Shown here in pieces: positions 46,699 to 56,400 of a stretch of 64,000 nucleotides of DNA. Positions within the stretch are counted from its first letter, which is position 1. Each line of letters opens with the position of its first letter. The DNA is from RPQJ01 sp963744735 (GTDB lineage: Bacteria; Pseudomonadota; Gammaproteobacteria; Steroidobacterales; Steroidobacteraceae): NCBI GenBank assembly GCA_963744735.1, contig CAVUVH010000005.1, forward strand, positions 327,384 through 391,383, given 5' to 3'. A program made the translations under genes and the position numbers. A model generated the notes under the pieces. That model saw nothing but the letters and a program-made list of their open reading frames with translations, was not told where the DNA came from and ran no database searches.

Positions 46699-47286
46699 TT
46701 ATCCCGCCGACTTGGTGTGCAGGCGATTCATCGCCTTCTCGGCGCCGTCCCGCAGCAGCACCGACAGTGTTTCGAGTCCAGCGTCGATCGCGTCGACGAT
46801 GGCATTTTCATCCGCCGGCCGCGCCCGCTGCAGCACGTAGTCGATCACCTCGGACTTGTCGCCGGGATGGCCGATGCCGAGTCGCAGGCGCCAGAAGTCC
46901 GGCCCGCAATGCGTGATCGTGTCGCGCAGTCCGTTGTGACCGCCGTGGCCGCCACCCAGCTTCAGGCGCGCCACGCCGCAGGGCAGGTCGAGCTCGTCGT
47001 GCACCACCAGCACCTCCGCCACCGGCGCCTTGATGTAGTCCATCAGCGCGCGCACGGCGAGGCCGCTGCGGTTCATGTACGTCTGCGGCTTCAGCAGCAC
47101 CAGCTCGTGGCCTTCGACCACGACCTTGGCGATCTCGCCCTGGTAACGCGCATGCGCGCGGAACTGCGTCTGGTGCCTGTAGGCAAGCGCGTCGACGAAC
47201 CAGAATCCCGCGTTGTGACGCGTGAGCCGGTGTTCGGGACCCGGATTGCCGAGCCCGACGACGATCTGCAACGGAGTGCCCGTCAT
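46699..47286 (-). CDS. pth: Peptidyl-tRNA hydrolase
   Basis: 195 residues. VVGLGNPGPEHRLTRHNAGFWFVD contains the catalytic His (H24) and Asn; KPQTYMNRSG, VHDELDLPCG (Asp) and GGHGGHNGLRD complete the active site. Recycles tRNA from peptidyl-tRNA released by stalled ribosomes. It lies downstream of rplY, separated by a repeat and an intrinsic terminator, so it may depend on readthrough or a promoter in the gap. Confidence 0.97.
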   Translation of the reverse strand: MTGTPLQIVVGLGNPGPEHRLTRHNAGFWFVDALAYRHQTQFRAHARYQGEIAKVVVEGHELVLLKPQTYMNRSGLAVRALMDYIKAPVAEVLVVHDELDLPCGVARLKLGGGHGGHNGLRDTITHCGPDFWRLRLGIGHPGDKSEVIDYVLQRARPADENAIVDAIDAGLETLSVLLRDGAEKAMNRLHTKSAG

Positions 47287-47309
47287 GTTGGTGTGGTCGT
47301 TCTGCCTGG

Positions 47310-47346
47310 AAAAACAGGATCGGGCCGTCCCGTGACGGGCGGCCCG
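47310..47346 (-). terminator. Intrinsic terminator between rplY and pth
   Basis: Hairpin CGGGCCG-tCCCGT-ga-ACGGG-CGGCCCG (47321-47346, one bulged base) followed on the minus strand after six bases by TTTTT (47310-47314). The position suggests partial termination between rplY and pth. Confidence 0.65.
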
Positions 47347-47366
47347 TGTCTCCAGAATCGAGAACC

Positions 47367-47402
47367 CTCACCCCGCCCTCTCCCGGCAAGCCGGGAGAGG
47401 GA
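47367..47402. repeat. REP-like hairpin repeat
   Basis: CCCTCACCCCG followed by a perfect 12-bp stem with AA loop (47376-47387 / 47390-47401). Same sequence family as the composite element at 45256-45598 (shared CCCTCACCCC and CCCTCTCCC). It sits 12 bp downstream of the rplY stop. Confidence 0.75.
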
Positions 47403-47413
47403 GAGGAATCGGG

Positions 47414-48133
47414 TTACTTCTTCGCGTCCTTCTTGGCGTCGGCCGCCGGCTTCGCCGCTGCCGCAGGCTTCGCCGCCGCCGCCGCTGCCGGAGCAGCGCC
47501 CGCCGCCGGAGCCGCCGCTGCCGTCGCCTCGGCACCTGCCACCGCTTCCGGCTCTTCGGCCGCGCGCGCGTGGTGGATCGACACGATCGGCGAGTTGCGC
47601 CCGTGGGTCAGCTCGGGGATCTCGACGCCGGCCGGCACCTTGAGGTCGGCGAGGTACAGCATCTGGTTCAAGTCGACGGCCGACAGGTCGACCTCGACGA
47701 ATTCCGGCAGGTCCTTCGGCAGGCAGGTGATCTCGACCTCGTTGCGCAGGTGCGAAACGATGCCGCCCTTCTTGACGCCCGGCGAACCGGCCTCGCCCTT
47801 GAAGTGCAGCGGGATCTTGATGCGGATCTTCTCGTCGTCGAGAACGCGCTGCAGGTCGATGTGCACGATGGCGTTCTTGGCCGGGTGACGCTGCACGTCC
47901 TTGAGGATCGCCGCCTGGTTCAGCTCGCCCACCTTCAGGTTGATGATGGTCGAGTAGAAGCGCTCGTTGTCGAGCAGCAGCAGCAGCCGGGTGTGATCGA
48001 GCGACAAAGCGCGCGGCTCACGGTGGCCACCGTAGAGGATGGCCGGGACCTTGTTCCCGTGACGCAGGCGGCGGCTCGCACCTTTGCCCTGCGCGTCACG
48101 GAACTCGGCGACGAGTTCGAATGCAGTTTTCAT
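47414..48133 (-). CDS. rplY: 50S ribosomal protein L25/general stress protein Ctc
   Basis: 239 residues: L25 domain (AEFRDAQGKGASRRLRHGNKVPAILYGG) plus the TL5/Ctc C-terminal beta domain (about 100-195). An unusually long Ala/Pro/Lys-rich tail follows (AAAPAAGAAPAAAAAAKPAAAAK...DAKKDAKK). Binds 5S rRNA. The tail is disordered and absent from short L25 proteins, but is common in Ctc-type forms. Intact. Confidence 0.96.
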   Translation of the reverse strand: MKTAFELVAEFRDAQGKGASRRLRHGNKVPAILYGGHREPRALSLDHTRLLLLLDNERFYSTIINLKVGELNQAAILKDVQRHPAKNAIVHIDLQRVLDDEKIRIKIPLHFKGEAGSPGVKKGGIVSHLRNEVEITCLPKDLPEFVEVDLSAVDLNQMLYLADLKVPAGVEIPELTHGRNSPIVSIHHARAAEEPEAVAGAEATAAAAPAAGAAPAAAAAAKPAAAAKPAADAKKDAKK

Positions 48134-48205
48134 TAGTTAACTCCAGTTACACAGACAACAATGCCGATCGCAGTCCGCGACCAGATACTGCGCGACATCC
48201 AGAAA

Positions 48206-49159
48206 TCAATCCAGGTAGAGCGAGCTCACGCTCTCCTCGTCCCTGATCCTTCGCATCGTCTCGGCCAGCAGCCCTGCCACCGACAGCTGCCGGATCTTGG
48301 CGCACGACCGCGCGTTGTCCTGCAGCGGAATCGTGTCCGTGACCACCAGCTCGTCGAGCGCCGACGCCTCGATGCGATCCACCGCCGGCCCCGAGAGCAC
48401 CGGATGGGTGATGTAGGCCGCGACGCGCTTCGCGCCGTGGTCCTTCAATGCCTTCGCCGCGTGGCACAGCGTGCCCGCGGTATCCACCATGTCGTCGACG
48501 AGGACGCAGCTCTTGCCCTCGACCTCGCCGATGATGTTCATCACTTCCGACACGTTCGCCCGCGGGCGGCGCTTGTCGATGATCGCCAGGTCCGCGTCGT
48601 CGAGCCGCTTCGCGATCGCGCGCGCGCGCACCACGCCGCCGACGTCCGGCGACACGACCACGAGGTCGGCATACTTCTGCCGCCACACCTCGCCGAGCAG
48701 CACCGGCGACGAGTACACGTTGTCCACGGGGATGTCGAAAAACCCCTGGATCTGGTCCGCGTGCAGGTCGACCGTCAGCACCCGGTGCACGCCGACCCCG
48801 GCGAGCATGTTGGCCACCACCTTTGCCGTGATCGCGACGCGCGTGGCGCGCGGCCGGCGATCCTGGCGGGCATAGCCGAAATACGGGATCACCGCCGTGA
48901 TCCGCGCTGCCGAGGCACGCCGGCACGCGTCCACCATCAGCAGCAGTTCCATCAGGTGGTCGTTGGCCGGCGGGCACGTCGCCTGCACGATGAACACATC
49001 GCGCCCGCGGACGTTTTCCATCACCTCGACCGTGACCTCGCCGTCACTGAAACGGCCCACGTGAGCGCGGCCCAGCGGCACCTGCAGGTATCGCGCAATG
49101 TCCTGCGCGAGCTGCGGGTTCGCGTTGCCCGAGAACACCGCCATCATGGGGCCGTCCAT
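48206..49159 (-). CDS. prs: Ribose-phosphate pyrophosphokinase (PRPP synthetase)
   Basis: Canonical Prs of 317 residues. Motifs: GNANPQLAQDIARYL, FSDGEVTVEVMENVRGRDVFIVQ, PYFGYARQDRRPR (catalytic loop and Arg), DLHADQIQGFF, SPDVGGVVRARA and the PRPP loop VLVDDMVDTAGT. Makes PRPP for nucleotide, His, Trp and NAD synthesis. It starts 27 bp after tRNA-Gln and is followed by rplY, the usual gammaproteobacterial order. A diverged paralogue is at 32098-33087. Confidence 0.97.
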   Translation of the reverse strand: MDGPMMAVFSGNANPQLAQDIARYLQVPLGRAHVGRFSDGEVTVEVMENVRGRDVFIVQATCPPANDHLMELLLMVDACRRASAARITAVIPYFGYARQDRRPRATRVAITAKVVANMLAGVGVHRVLTVDLHADQIQGFFDIPVDNVYSSPVLLGEVWRQKYADLVVVSPDVGGVVRARAIAKRLDDADLAIIDKRRPRANVSEVMNIIGEVEGKSCVLVDDMVDTAGTLCHAAKALKDHGAKRVAAYITHPVLSGPAVDRIEASALDELVVTDTIPLQDNARSCAKIRQLSVAGLLAETMRRIRDEESVSSLYLD

Positions 49160-49185
49160 TTACGTGCCTCTCCCGTTCAATCGGT

Positions 49186-49260
49186 TGGCTGGGGTGGAAG
49201 GATTCGAACCTCCGGATGGCGGGATCAAAACCCGCTGCCTTACCACTTGGCGACACCCCA
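49186..49260 (-). tRNA. tRNA-Gln (TTG)
   Basis: 75-nt cloverleaf on the minus strand: acceptor TGGGGTG/CACCCCA, anticodon stem GCGGG/CCCGC with loop TTTTGAT (anticodon TTG), T-arm GGAGG-TTCGAAT-CCTTC region, discriminator G and encoded CCA. It lies between ispE and prs, its conserved place in gammaproteobacteria. Confidence 0.96.
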
Positions 49261-49274
49261 ACGCGTTCGTATCG

Positions 49275-50201
49275 TCAGCCCGTCGTCGTCCCGCCCTCAC
49301 CGCCAGCCGCGGCCACGCCAGCCCCGCCCCGCTCGAACTGCAGTCGTGCAGCCAGCGGCGAGCGGTTGAGCCCGCGTGTCGCCCATCCCTGCCACGGCCG
49401 CGGTAGACCCGCGAGCACGGCAGCCGCCTGCGCCACGTCGGGCATCGGCGCATACACGCACGACCCCGTACCGGTCAGCCGTGCAGGCCCGAAACGACCG
49501 AGCCAGTCGAGCGCCGCTGCCACCGCTGGGTAACGCCGCCTGACCACGGGCTCGCAGTCGTTCCGACCGCCGGACTGCAGGAAGCCGGCTATTGTGATCA
49601 GCGGAGAATCTCGTGTCAATTCAGGGGCTTTGAACACTTCGGCCGTGCTGACGGCCACCTCGGGACGCAGCAGCACGTAAACCGGCTCAGGGAAATCAAC
49701 GGCTTGCAGGCGTTCGCCGACGCCCTCGGCCCAGGCGGCGTGGCCGTGCACGAACACCGGCACGTCTGCCCCCAACTCCAGGCCGATCGTCGCGAGCTGC
49801 TCCGGAGTCATGCCGGTGTCCCACAGCTGGTTCAGGGCGACCAGCACGGTCGCAGCATCCGAACTGCCCCCGCCGACGCCGCCACCCATCGGCAGGCGCT
49901 TTTCGACCTCGATCGCCACGCCAGCGGCGGGCGCGCGACCCAGGGCCGCGGCCTCCGCCGCGAGGCGACGGGCTGCCCGCACCACCAGGTCGTCGTCCGG
50001 TGCGACGCCCGGCACCTCGCCCAGGCGTTCGACGACACCGGCCGGCCGCGCCAGGAAGCGGATCGAGTCCCACAGGTCGATGAACTGGAAGGCCGTCTGC
50101 AGCAGGTGATAGCCGTCCGGCCGGCGGCCCACCACGTGCAGGAACAGGTTCAGCTTGCCCGGCGCGGGCCATGGCGAGGGGTGACCCAGCGGACGGTTCA
50201 T
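49275..50201 (-). CDS. ispE: 4-diphosphocytidyl-2-C-methyl-D-erythritol kinase
   Basis: GHMP kinase of the MEP isoprenoid pathway, 308 residues from ATG 50201, which overlaps the lolB stop (ATGA). N-terminal PAPGKLNLFLHVVGRRPDGYH, ATP loop PMGGGVGGGSSDAATVL and GADVPVFVHGHAAWAEGVGE are all IspE-specific. Intact. The end is somewhat Gly-rich (GGAGVAAAGGEGG). Confidence 0.97.
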   Translation of the reverse strand: MNRPLGHPSPWPAPGKLNLFLHVVGRRPDGYHLLQTAFQFIDLWDSIRFLARPAGVVERLGEVPGVAPDDDLVVRAARRLAAEAAALGRAPAAGVAIEVEKRLPMGGGVGGGSSDAATVLVALNQLWDTGMTPEQLATIGLELGADVPVFVHGHAAWAEGVGERLQAVDFPEPVYVLLRPEVAVSTAEVFKAPELTRDSPLITIAGFLQSGGRNDCEPVVRRRYPAVAAALDWLGRFGPARLTGTGSCVYAPMPDVAQAAAVLAGLPRPWQGWATRGLNRSPLAARLQFERGGAGVAAAGGEGGTTTG

Positions 50202-50794
50202 GGCGGCGGCACGGTCCAGTCGTCGATGACGATCCGGACCCGGGTGCTGCCGGAGGTGGCGGTCAGCCTGGCCGGCAGGGTCCATGCGCCTTGCTCGCCC
50301 AGGGCGTCGTAGCTGACGACCCAACCCGCCTGCACGAAGCCCGGTACGGAGCCGGTCGCCGGTTGCACCGGACCGTCGGCGACGTCCCCGGGCGCCGGAA
50401 TGCCCAGCAGCCAGTAACGCATTTCGGCCAGCGGCAGGCGCGCGCCCAGGCGGCGCTCGAGCTCCGTGCGTGCAGCGTCGCCATCGAGCGGGTTACCGCC
50501 TGGATCGGCCAGCTCGAGCACCGCGCCGTCCATGGTGAGCTGCAGGCCGCCGGCGCCCAGCGGACCTCGCAGCGCGAGTTCGGTCCGCTCGGAGCGCTGC
50601 TGCCAGACAAAACTGCCGCTGCCGCCCTCGCCCCGCGCCGCGAGCGCGATGCGTCCGCGGGCGGTCCATTGCGTGAACTGGTCCGGATCCGGCGCGCGCA
50701 CACCGGCGGGCCCCGCGGTGCGAGTCGTGGCGCAACCCGCGAGCAGCGCTGCCGTCGCGAGCACCCAGATCAGCGCCGGCGCGCGAGCCACCAT
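50198..50794 (-). CDS. lolB: Outer-membrane lipoprotein receptor LolB
   Basis: 198 residues with lipoprotein signal LLAGCAT (Cys near 21). QWTARGRIALAARGEGGSGSFVWQQ and ELALRGPLGAGGLQL match the LolB fold, which accepts lipoproteins from LolA and inserts them in the outer membrane. It is followed by ispE with start/stop overlap and preceded by a TPR lipoprotein with a 6-bp gap. Confidence 0.93.
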   Translation of the reverse strand: MVARAPALIWVLATAALLAGCATTRTAGPAGVRAPDPDQFTQWTARGRIALAARGEGGSGSFVWQQRSERTELALRGPLGAGGLQLTMDGAVLELADPGGNPLDGDAARTELERRLGARLPLAEMRYWLLGIPAPGDVADGPVQPATGSVPGFVQAGWVVSYDALGEQGAWTLPARLTATSGSTRVRIVIDDWTVPPP

Positions 50795-50800
50795 TGCGGC

Positions 50801-52502
50801 TCAGGGCCCGGCGCGTTCGAGCCGCTTGCGCAGCTTCTCGTTGTCGGGCGCCTTTGCCAGCGCCTCGGTCCAGGTCTTGCGGGCCGCGGCCGTATCGCCC
50901 ATGGCCCACTGCACCTCGCCGATGTGCAGGTCGATCTCCGGGTCCGCGCCGTTGCGCCGGGCATGCTGCAGGTGCTCGAGCGCCGCCGGATAGTTGCCCT
51001 CGCGGAACAGCACCCAGCCCATGCTGTCGAGCGTTGCCGCGTTGTCGGGCGACTGCGCGAGTGCCGCGGCCACGAGTTGCCGTGCCTCCGCCAGGTTGCG
51101 GTCGTGGTCGGCCAGCGTGTACCCGAGCGCGTTCTGCACATGGGCATCGCCCGGCCGCTCGGCCAGGATCGCGCGCAGCTCGCGGATCGCCGCCTCGTCC
51201 TTGCCGCTGCGATCGAGGTGGAACGCGCGGTTGAGGCGCAGCTCGAGCGCGTCGGGATAGCGCGCCACGCCTTCGTCCAGCAGCTGCCCGGCACGCCGGT
51301 CGTCGCCCCGCCACTCCAGCAGCGCCGCCCTGGCCGCGTACAGGTCCGGCGCGGCCTGGGGTTGCGCCCTGGCCAGCTCGTCCAGGTGCGCCAGGCCAGC
51401 CTCGGTCCCGGACTGCTCGGTCCTGATCCGGGCCACGCGCTGCTGCGCCGCCAGGCTGTAATCGCCACCGGCGACGCGCGAGTAGTAGCGCAGCGCGCGC
51501 TCCGTGTCCTTGCGGCGCTCGGCGATGACACCCAGGAAATACAGGGCCTCGTACGACTGGGCGCCGGTCGACAGCAGGGTCTCGAATTGCGCCGTCGCGG
51601 CATCGAGGTTGCCGGCATCGAGCTCCATGGCGCCAAGCGTGCGCAGCGCTCCGGGCACGACGGTCTTGCCCGTGGTGTAAGGCGTGAGCATCGCGCGCGC
51701 CTCCTCGTCGCGGCCGGTGGCCGACAGCAGCATCGCGTACTCCAGGTGGATGCCGATGTCGGACTCGCCGTCCACCACCAGGTCGCGCGCGATCTGCAGC
51801 CCTTCTTCTTCCCGCCCGGTGGCGATCCGCGTCCGCGCCTGCAGCATCCTTGCCGGCTTCCAGAATGGCGCCAGCGACACTGCGGTGTCGGCCGCCCGGT
51901 CTGCAGCGGCAAAGTTGTCGGCGCGCAAGGCCGCGCTGGCGAAGGCGTAGTGGCCCTCGGCCACTTTCGGCCGCTGCGCGGACAGCCGGCGGAACAATTC
52001 CATGACGTCGGTGGCCACTCCCTCGTCGGCCACCACCGGCAGCAGCGCAAGGAAGCCGGCCGCCGGGCTGATGTACATCGTGTCGAGCAGGTGGCCGAAG
52101 TGCTGCTCGGCGACGTCGAGCCGGTGCAGCTTCAATGCGGCGATCCCGGCATAGCGATGCGCGTTCTCGCTGGTCGGGTTGAGTTCGAGCCAGCGCTGCG
52201 CGGCCAGCGCCGCTTCCCGGTACTGCGCATTGTCGAAGGCGGCGCGTGTCGCCTGCTCGGCGACCATTTCATCCCCGGAACGCTGGGCTGCTTCCCGTGC
52301 CAGGCGGGCGCCGGCCGGGAAATCGCCGCGGGCGAACGCGGCCTCGGCCGCCTCGAGAGCTGGACTCGGGGCTGCCCGCAGGCGCTGCAGCCGGCGCGTC
52401 GCCGTCGGCGCGTGGCGGACTGGCGCCGCCACAGGCCACGAGGAAAACCAGCAGGAATGCGCCCATGGCGCTATGGAAGGCACGGGAAATGCGGATAGGC
52501 AT
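50801..52502 (-). CDS. Tetratricopeptide-repeat lipoprotein
   Basis: ATG at 52502 gives a lipoprotein signal ending LVACGGA. One frame break near 52375 (a CCCC run) then joins AAAPAGSP to PALEAAEAAFARGDFPAG; the corrected length is 566. About twelve TPR-like helical pairs fill residues 50-560, e.g. NPTSENAHRYAGIAALKL and PDNAATLDSMGWVLFREGNYPAALEHL. Proteins of this kind precede lolB in many gammaproteobacteria. Probably faces the periplasm in the outer membrane as a scaffold; no partner is known. A longer raw frame starting at 52513 has a wrong N-terminus. Confidence 0.87.
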
Positions 52503-52591
52503 GGCGGGGCCACTATAGCGGAAGCGCGGCGCGGCTTGTGTTAACGGCACCGTTCACTGAGAATTTCGCGTCTTTCCAGACCAGGTCCCGG

Positions 52592-53852
52592 ATGTCTCTC
52601 GTCGTCGTCGGCATCAATCACCGCACAGCTCCCGTGGAAGTGCGCGAGCGCGTGGTCTTCGAGCCGTCGCGAATCCCCGAGGCCCTGCAGCAGCTGCGGA
52701 GCCTGCCGGAGATCCGCGAGTCGGTCATCGTGTCGACGTGCAACCGGACCGAGCTCTACTGCGTCACCGACGGCGCCGGCGAGGGCGAACTCGGCGACTG
52801 GCTGCAGCGCTACCACGGCCTCGGGATTTCACTGCATCACTGCCTGTATCACCACGGCGAGGACAAGGCGATCGGCCACGCGTTCGCGGTGGCCTCGGGC
52901 CTCGACTCGATGGTGCTCGGCGAGCCGCAGATCCTCGGCCAGCTGAAGGATGCCTATCGCGTGGCGCAGGAAGCCGGCACGACCGGCCCCGTGCTCAACC
53001 GCCTGTTCCAGTCGGCGTTCTCCGTCGCCAAGCGTGTGCGCACCGAGACCAAGATCGGCGCCAATGCGGTGTCGGTGGCCTCGGCGGCAGTGGCCATGGC
53101 GCGGACGGTGTTTGCCAGCTTCGAGAACCGCACGGCGCTGCTGGTCGGCGCCGGCGAGACCGTGGCGCTCGCCGCCCGCCACCTGTATGCCGATGGCCTG
53201 CGGCGCATGATCATCGCCAACCGCAGCGTCGACCGCGCGCGCGAGCTGGCCGCCGAGTTCCACGGCTTCGCCATCGGCCTCGACGAGATCCCGAATCACC
53301 TCAAGGAAGCCGACATCGTCATCGCCTCGACCGCGGCGCCGCACTCGATCATCACGCGCCACATGACCGAGCAGGCGCTGCGCGCGCGCAAGCGCAGGCC
53401 GATGTTCATGGTCGACATCGCGGTGCCGCGCGACATCGATGCCGACGTGGCGGAGCTCGAGGACGTCTACCTGTTCACGGTGGACGACCTGCAGTCGGTC
53501 GTGAACGAGAACCTCGAGGGCCGGCGCCAGGCCGCGCGCGAGGCCGGCGAGCTGATCAACAGCCGAAGTCGAGCGCTTCTCGCACTCGCTCAAGACGCGC
53601 GATGCGGCGCCGCTGATCCGCCGCCTGCGCGATGACGCCGACCGCACGCGCCAGCGCACGCTCGAGCAGGCCCGGCACATGCTGGCCCACGGCAAGAGCC
53701 ATGACGAGGTGCTGAACTTCCTCGCCAACACACTCACCAACCGCCTGATCCACGCGCCCAGCCAGCGCCTGCGCGATGCCGCCGAGACCGGCGACGGCGA
53801 GATCCTCGAAGCGATCGCCGACATCTACCGGCTCGACCAGCCGCACGATTGA
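52592..53852 (+). CDS. hemA: Glutamyl-tRNA reductase
   Basis: First step of C5 tetrapyrrole synthesis. Nucleophile C50 in IVSTCNRTELY, VLGEPQILGQLKDAYR, NADPH site LLVGAGETVALAARHL, MFMVDIAVPRDID. One extra A near 53561 breaks the frame after GELIN; skipping it gives AEVERFSHSLKTRD and a normal C-terminal dimerisation domain, 419 residues in all. The stop overlaps the prfA ATG (TGATG). In this essential gene the break is almost certainly a sequencing error. Confidence 0.96.
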
Positions 53853-54932
53853 TGAAGGAATCGATCCGACGCCGTCTGCAGCGGACGGTCGAGCGCTTCG
53901 AGGAAGTGGGCGCGCTGCTCGCCGACCCGGACGTCATCGCCAGGCAGGGCCAGTTCCGCGAGCTGTCGATGGAGTACTCGCGCCTGGAGCCGGTGGCCCG
54001 GCGCTTCCGCGAGTATTGCCGCCTCGAGGACGAACTGCGCGCGGCGCAGGAGATGGCGGAAGGCGCCGACGCCGAGATGCGCGAGATGGCCGCCGAGGAA
54101 GCGCGCGACCTGCAGCAGCGCATCGCGGCGGAAGACGCCGAACTCACCCGCCTGCTGGTGCCGAAGGACCCGCGCGACGATTCCAACATCTTCCTCGAGA
54201 TCCGTGCCGGCACGGGCGGCGACGAGGCCGCGATCTTCGCCGGCGACCTGTTCCGCATGTATTCGCGCTACGCCGAGCGGCAGGGCTGGAAGGTCGAGGT
54301 GCTGTCGGAGAGCGCGGGCGAGCACGGCGGCTACAAGGAGATCATCAGCCGCGTCGCCGGCAAGGGCGCCTACTCGCGGCTCAAGTTCGAGTCGGGCGCG
54401 CACCGCGTGCAGCGCGTGCCCGCGACCGAGGCGCAGGGCCGCATCCACACCTCGGCCTGCACGGTCGCGATCCTGCCGGAACTGGACGAGATCGAGGACC
54501 GGCCGATCAACCCGGCCGAGCTGCGCATCGACACGTTCCGCGCCTCGGGCGCCGGCGGCCAGCACGTCAACAAGACCGACTCCGCGATCCGCATCACGCA
54601 CCTGCCGACGGGCGTCGTGGTCGAGTGCCAGGACGAGCGCTCGCAGCACAAGAACCGCTCGCGCGCGATGGCGCTGCTGCGCGCGCGCCTGCTCGAGGCC
54701 GAGCAGCAGAAGCAGGCATCGCAGCAGGCGCAGGAGCGCAAGCTGCAGGTGGGCATCGGGTGACCGCTCCGAGCGCATCCGCACCTACAATTTTCCGCAG
54801 GGCCGCGTCACCGACCACCGCATCAACCTGACGCTGTACCAGCTGCCGGCGATCGTCGACGGCGCGCTGGACGACGTGATCGGCCCGCTGCAGCAGGAAT
54901 GGCAGGCCGAGCAGCTCGCGCAGCTGGAGTGA
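53852..54932 (+). CDS. prfA: Peptide chain release factor 1
   Basis: Recognises UAA/UAG. The GGQ motif is in ASGAGGQHVNKTDSAIRITH and the anticodon-like tripeptide region lies in the preceding domain; RTYNFPQGRVTDHRINLTLYQL is the RF1 end. One extra A near 54755 breaks the frame before that tail; corrected length is 359 residues (E. coli 360). The stop shares bases with the prmC ATG (TGATG). Translationally coupled hemA-prfA-prmC. Confidence 0.96.
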
Positions 54933-55810
54933 TGGCGACCGAAGTCTCAGCGCTGCTGGCCGAGGGCGGCGCACGGCTCGCGCGGGTCGCGGACAACCCG
55001 CGGCACGAAGCGGAGATCCTGCTCGGCGCGGCGCTCGGCCGGTCGCGCGCCTGGCTGCTGGCGCACGGCGACGAGCGCATCCTCGACTGCGATGCGACCG
55101 ACGTCTACGAAGCGCACCTGACGCGCCGCGCCCGCGGCGAGCCCATCGCCTACATCCTCGGCGAGAAGGAGTTCTGGTCGCTGACGCTCGCGGTGACGCC
55201 GGCCGTGCTGATCCCGCGCCCCGAGACCGAGCTTGCCGTCGAACTGGCCCTGGACCTGCTGCCGGCAGCCGCCGGGCGGCGGGTGCTCGACCTGGGCACC
55301 GGCAGCGGCGCCATCGCACTCGCGCTGGCGCACGAGCGACCGCAGGCGCGCGTCGTCGGCACGGACATCGCCGACGCCGCCGTCGAGCTGGCGCGGCACA
55401 ACGCCGCGCGGCTCGGGCTGGGCAACGTCGAGTTCCGCGCGGGCAGCTGGTTCGAGCCGGTCGCAGGGGAGCGCTTCGACCTGGTCGTCAGCAACCCGCC
55501 CTACATCGCCGTGGACGATCCACGGGTCGAGCGCCAGGTGCGACAGTTCGAGCCTCCGGGCGCGCTGTATTCGGGCACGGACGGCCTGGACGCGCTGCGG
55601 CTGATCATCGCCGGCGCGGCCGCGCACCTGGCGCCCGGGGGCGGGCTGGTCCTGGAGCACGGCGACCGCCAGGGCGAGGACGTGCGGCAGCTGCTCGGAC
55701 GTCACGGCTTCGAACGCGTGACGACCCACCGTGACCTGGCCGGCCTCGACCGCTGCACGACCGGGCAGCGTCCCGGTGGGCGGGCCCTGAAACGCGCCAC
55801 CGCCGCGTGA
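54932..55810 (+). CDS. prmC: Release factor glutamine methyltransferase PrmC
   Basis: SAM-dependent methyltransferase, 292 residues from ATG 54932. It has ARGEPIAYILGEKEFWSL, the SAM motif VLDLGTGSGAIALALA and catalytic VSNPPYIAV. It methylates the glutamine of the GGQ motif in release factors, and follows prfA directly. Intact. Confidence 0.96.
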   Translation: MATEVSALLAEGGARLARVADNPRHEAEILLGAALGRSRAWLLAHGDERILDCDATDVYEAHLTRRARGEPIAYILGEKEFWSLTLAVTPAVLIPRPETELAVELALDLLPAAAGRRVLDLGTGSGAIALALAHERPQARVVGTDIADAAVELARHNAARLGLGNVEFRAGSWFEPVAGERFDLVVSNPPYIAVDDPRVERQVRQFEPPGALYSGTDGLDALRLIIAGAAAHLAPGGGLVLEHGDRQGEDVRQLLGRHGFERVTTHRDLAGLDRCTTGQRPGGRALKRATAA

Positions 55811-55880
55811 CATCGCGCCGCCGCGCGTTCACTATGCGCACCCTCTTCCGCTACACTTTCCGCAGGCAGGTGCCGCCGTC

Positions 55881-56375
55881 ATGATCCGCTTCGAAACCTC
55901 GCTCGGCGCATTCACGATCGATCTGTTCGAACAGGACGCGCCGATCACGGTGCAGAATTTCCTCGAGTACGTGGACGCCGGCCATTTCGACGGCACGGTC
56001 TTTCATCGCGTCATCCCGGGCTTCGTCGTCCAGGGCGGCGGAATGACCGAGGACATGCGGCAGAAGCCGACCCGCGCGCCGATCCGCAACGAGGCGGCCA
56101 ACGGCGTCAAGAACCGTCGCGGCACGCTGTCGATGGCGCGCACCAACGACCCGCACAGCGCGACCTCGCAGTTCTTCATCAACCTGGTGGACAACTCGAG
56201 CCTCGACCCGGGCCGCAACGGCGCGGGCTACGCCGTGTTCGGCTGCGTCACGGCCGGCATGGACGTGATCGACGCGATGGCCAAGGTCAAGACCGGCAAC
56301 CGCGGCATGCATGGCGACGTGCCGGTCGAGCCGATCAAGGTCATCAGCGTCACCCGCGTCGCCGCCGCCGGCTGA
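55881..56375 (+). CDS. ppiB: Cytoplasmic peptidyl-prolyl cis-trans isomerase (cyclophilin, PpiB)
   Basis: 164 residues, no signal peptide. FHRVIPGFVVQGGG holds the catalytic Arg and Phe/Gln, SMARTNDPHSATSQFFINLVDN forms the substrate pocket, and GYAVFGCVTAGMDVIDAMAKV closes the barrel. Standard single-domain cyclophilin, accelerating proline isomerisation in the cytosol. Confidence 0.96.
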   Translation: MIRFETSLGAFTIDLFEQDAPITVQNFLEYVDAGHFDGTVFHRVIPGFVVQGGGMTEDMRQKPTRAPIRNEAANGVKNRRGTLSMARTNDPHSATSQFFINLVDNSSLDPGRNGAGYAVFGCVTAGMDVIDAMAKVKTGNRGMHGDVPVEPIKVISVTRVAAAG

Positions 56376-56400
56376 GGCCGGACGGCGCGGCCGACTGTCG

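Noticed and set aside
45334..47643. 769-codon plus-strand open frame
   Set aside because: Shadow of ychF, pth and part of rplY; it also runs through the repeat elements.
50171..52498. 775-codon plus-strand open frame
   Set aside because: Antisense shadow of lolB and the TPR lipoprotein; no recognisable motif and biased residue content.
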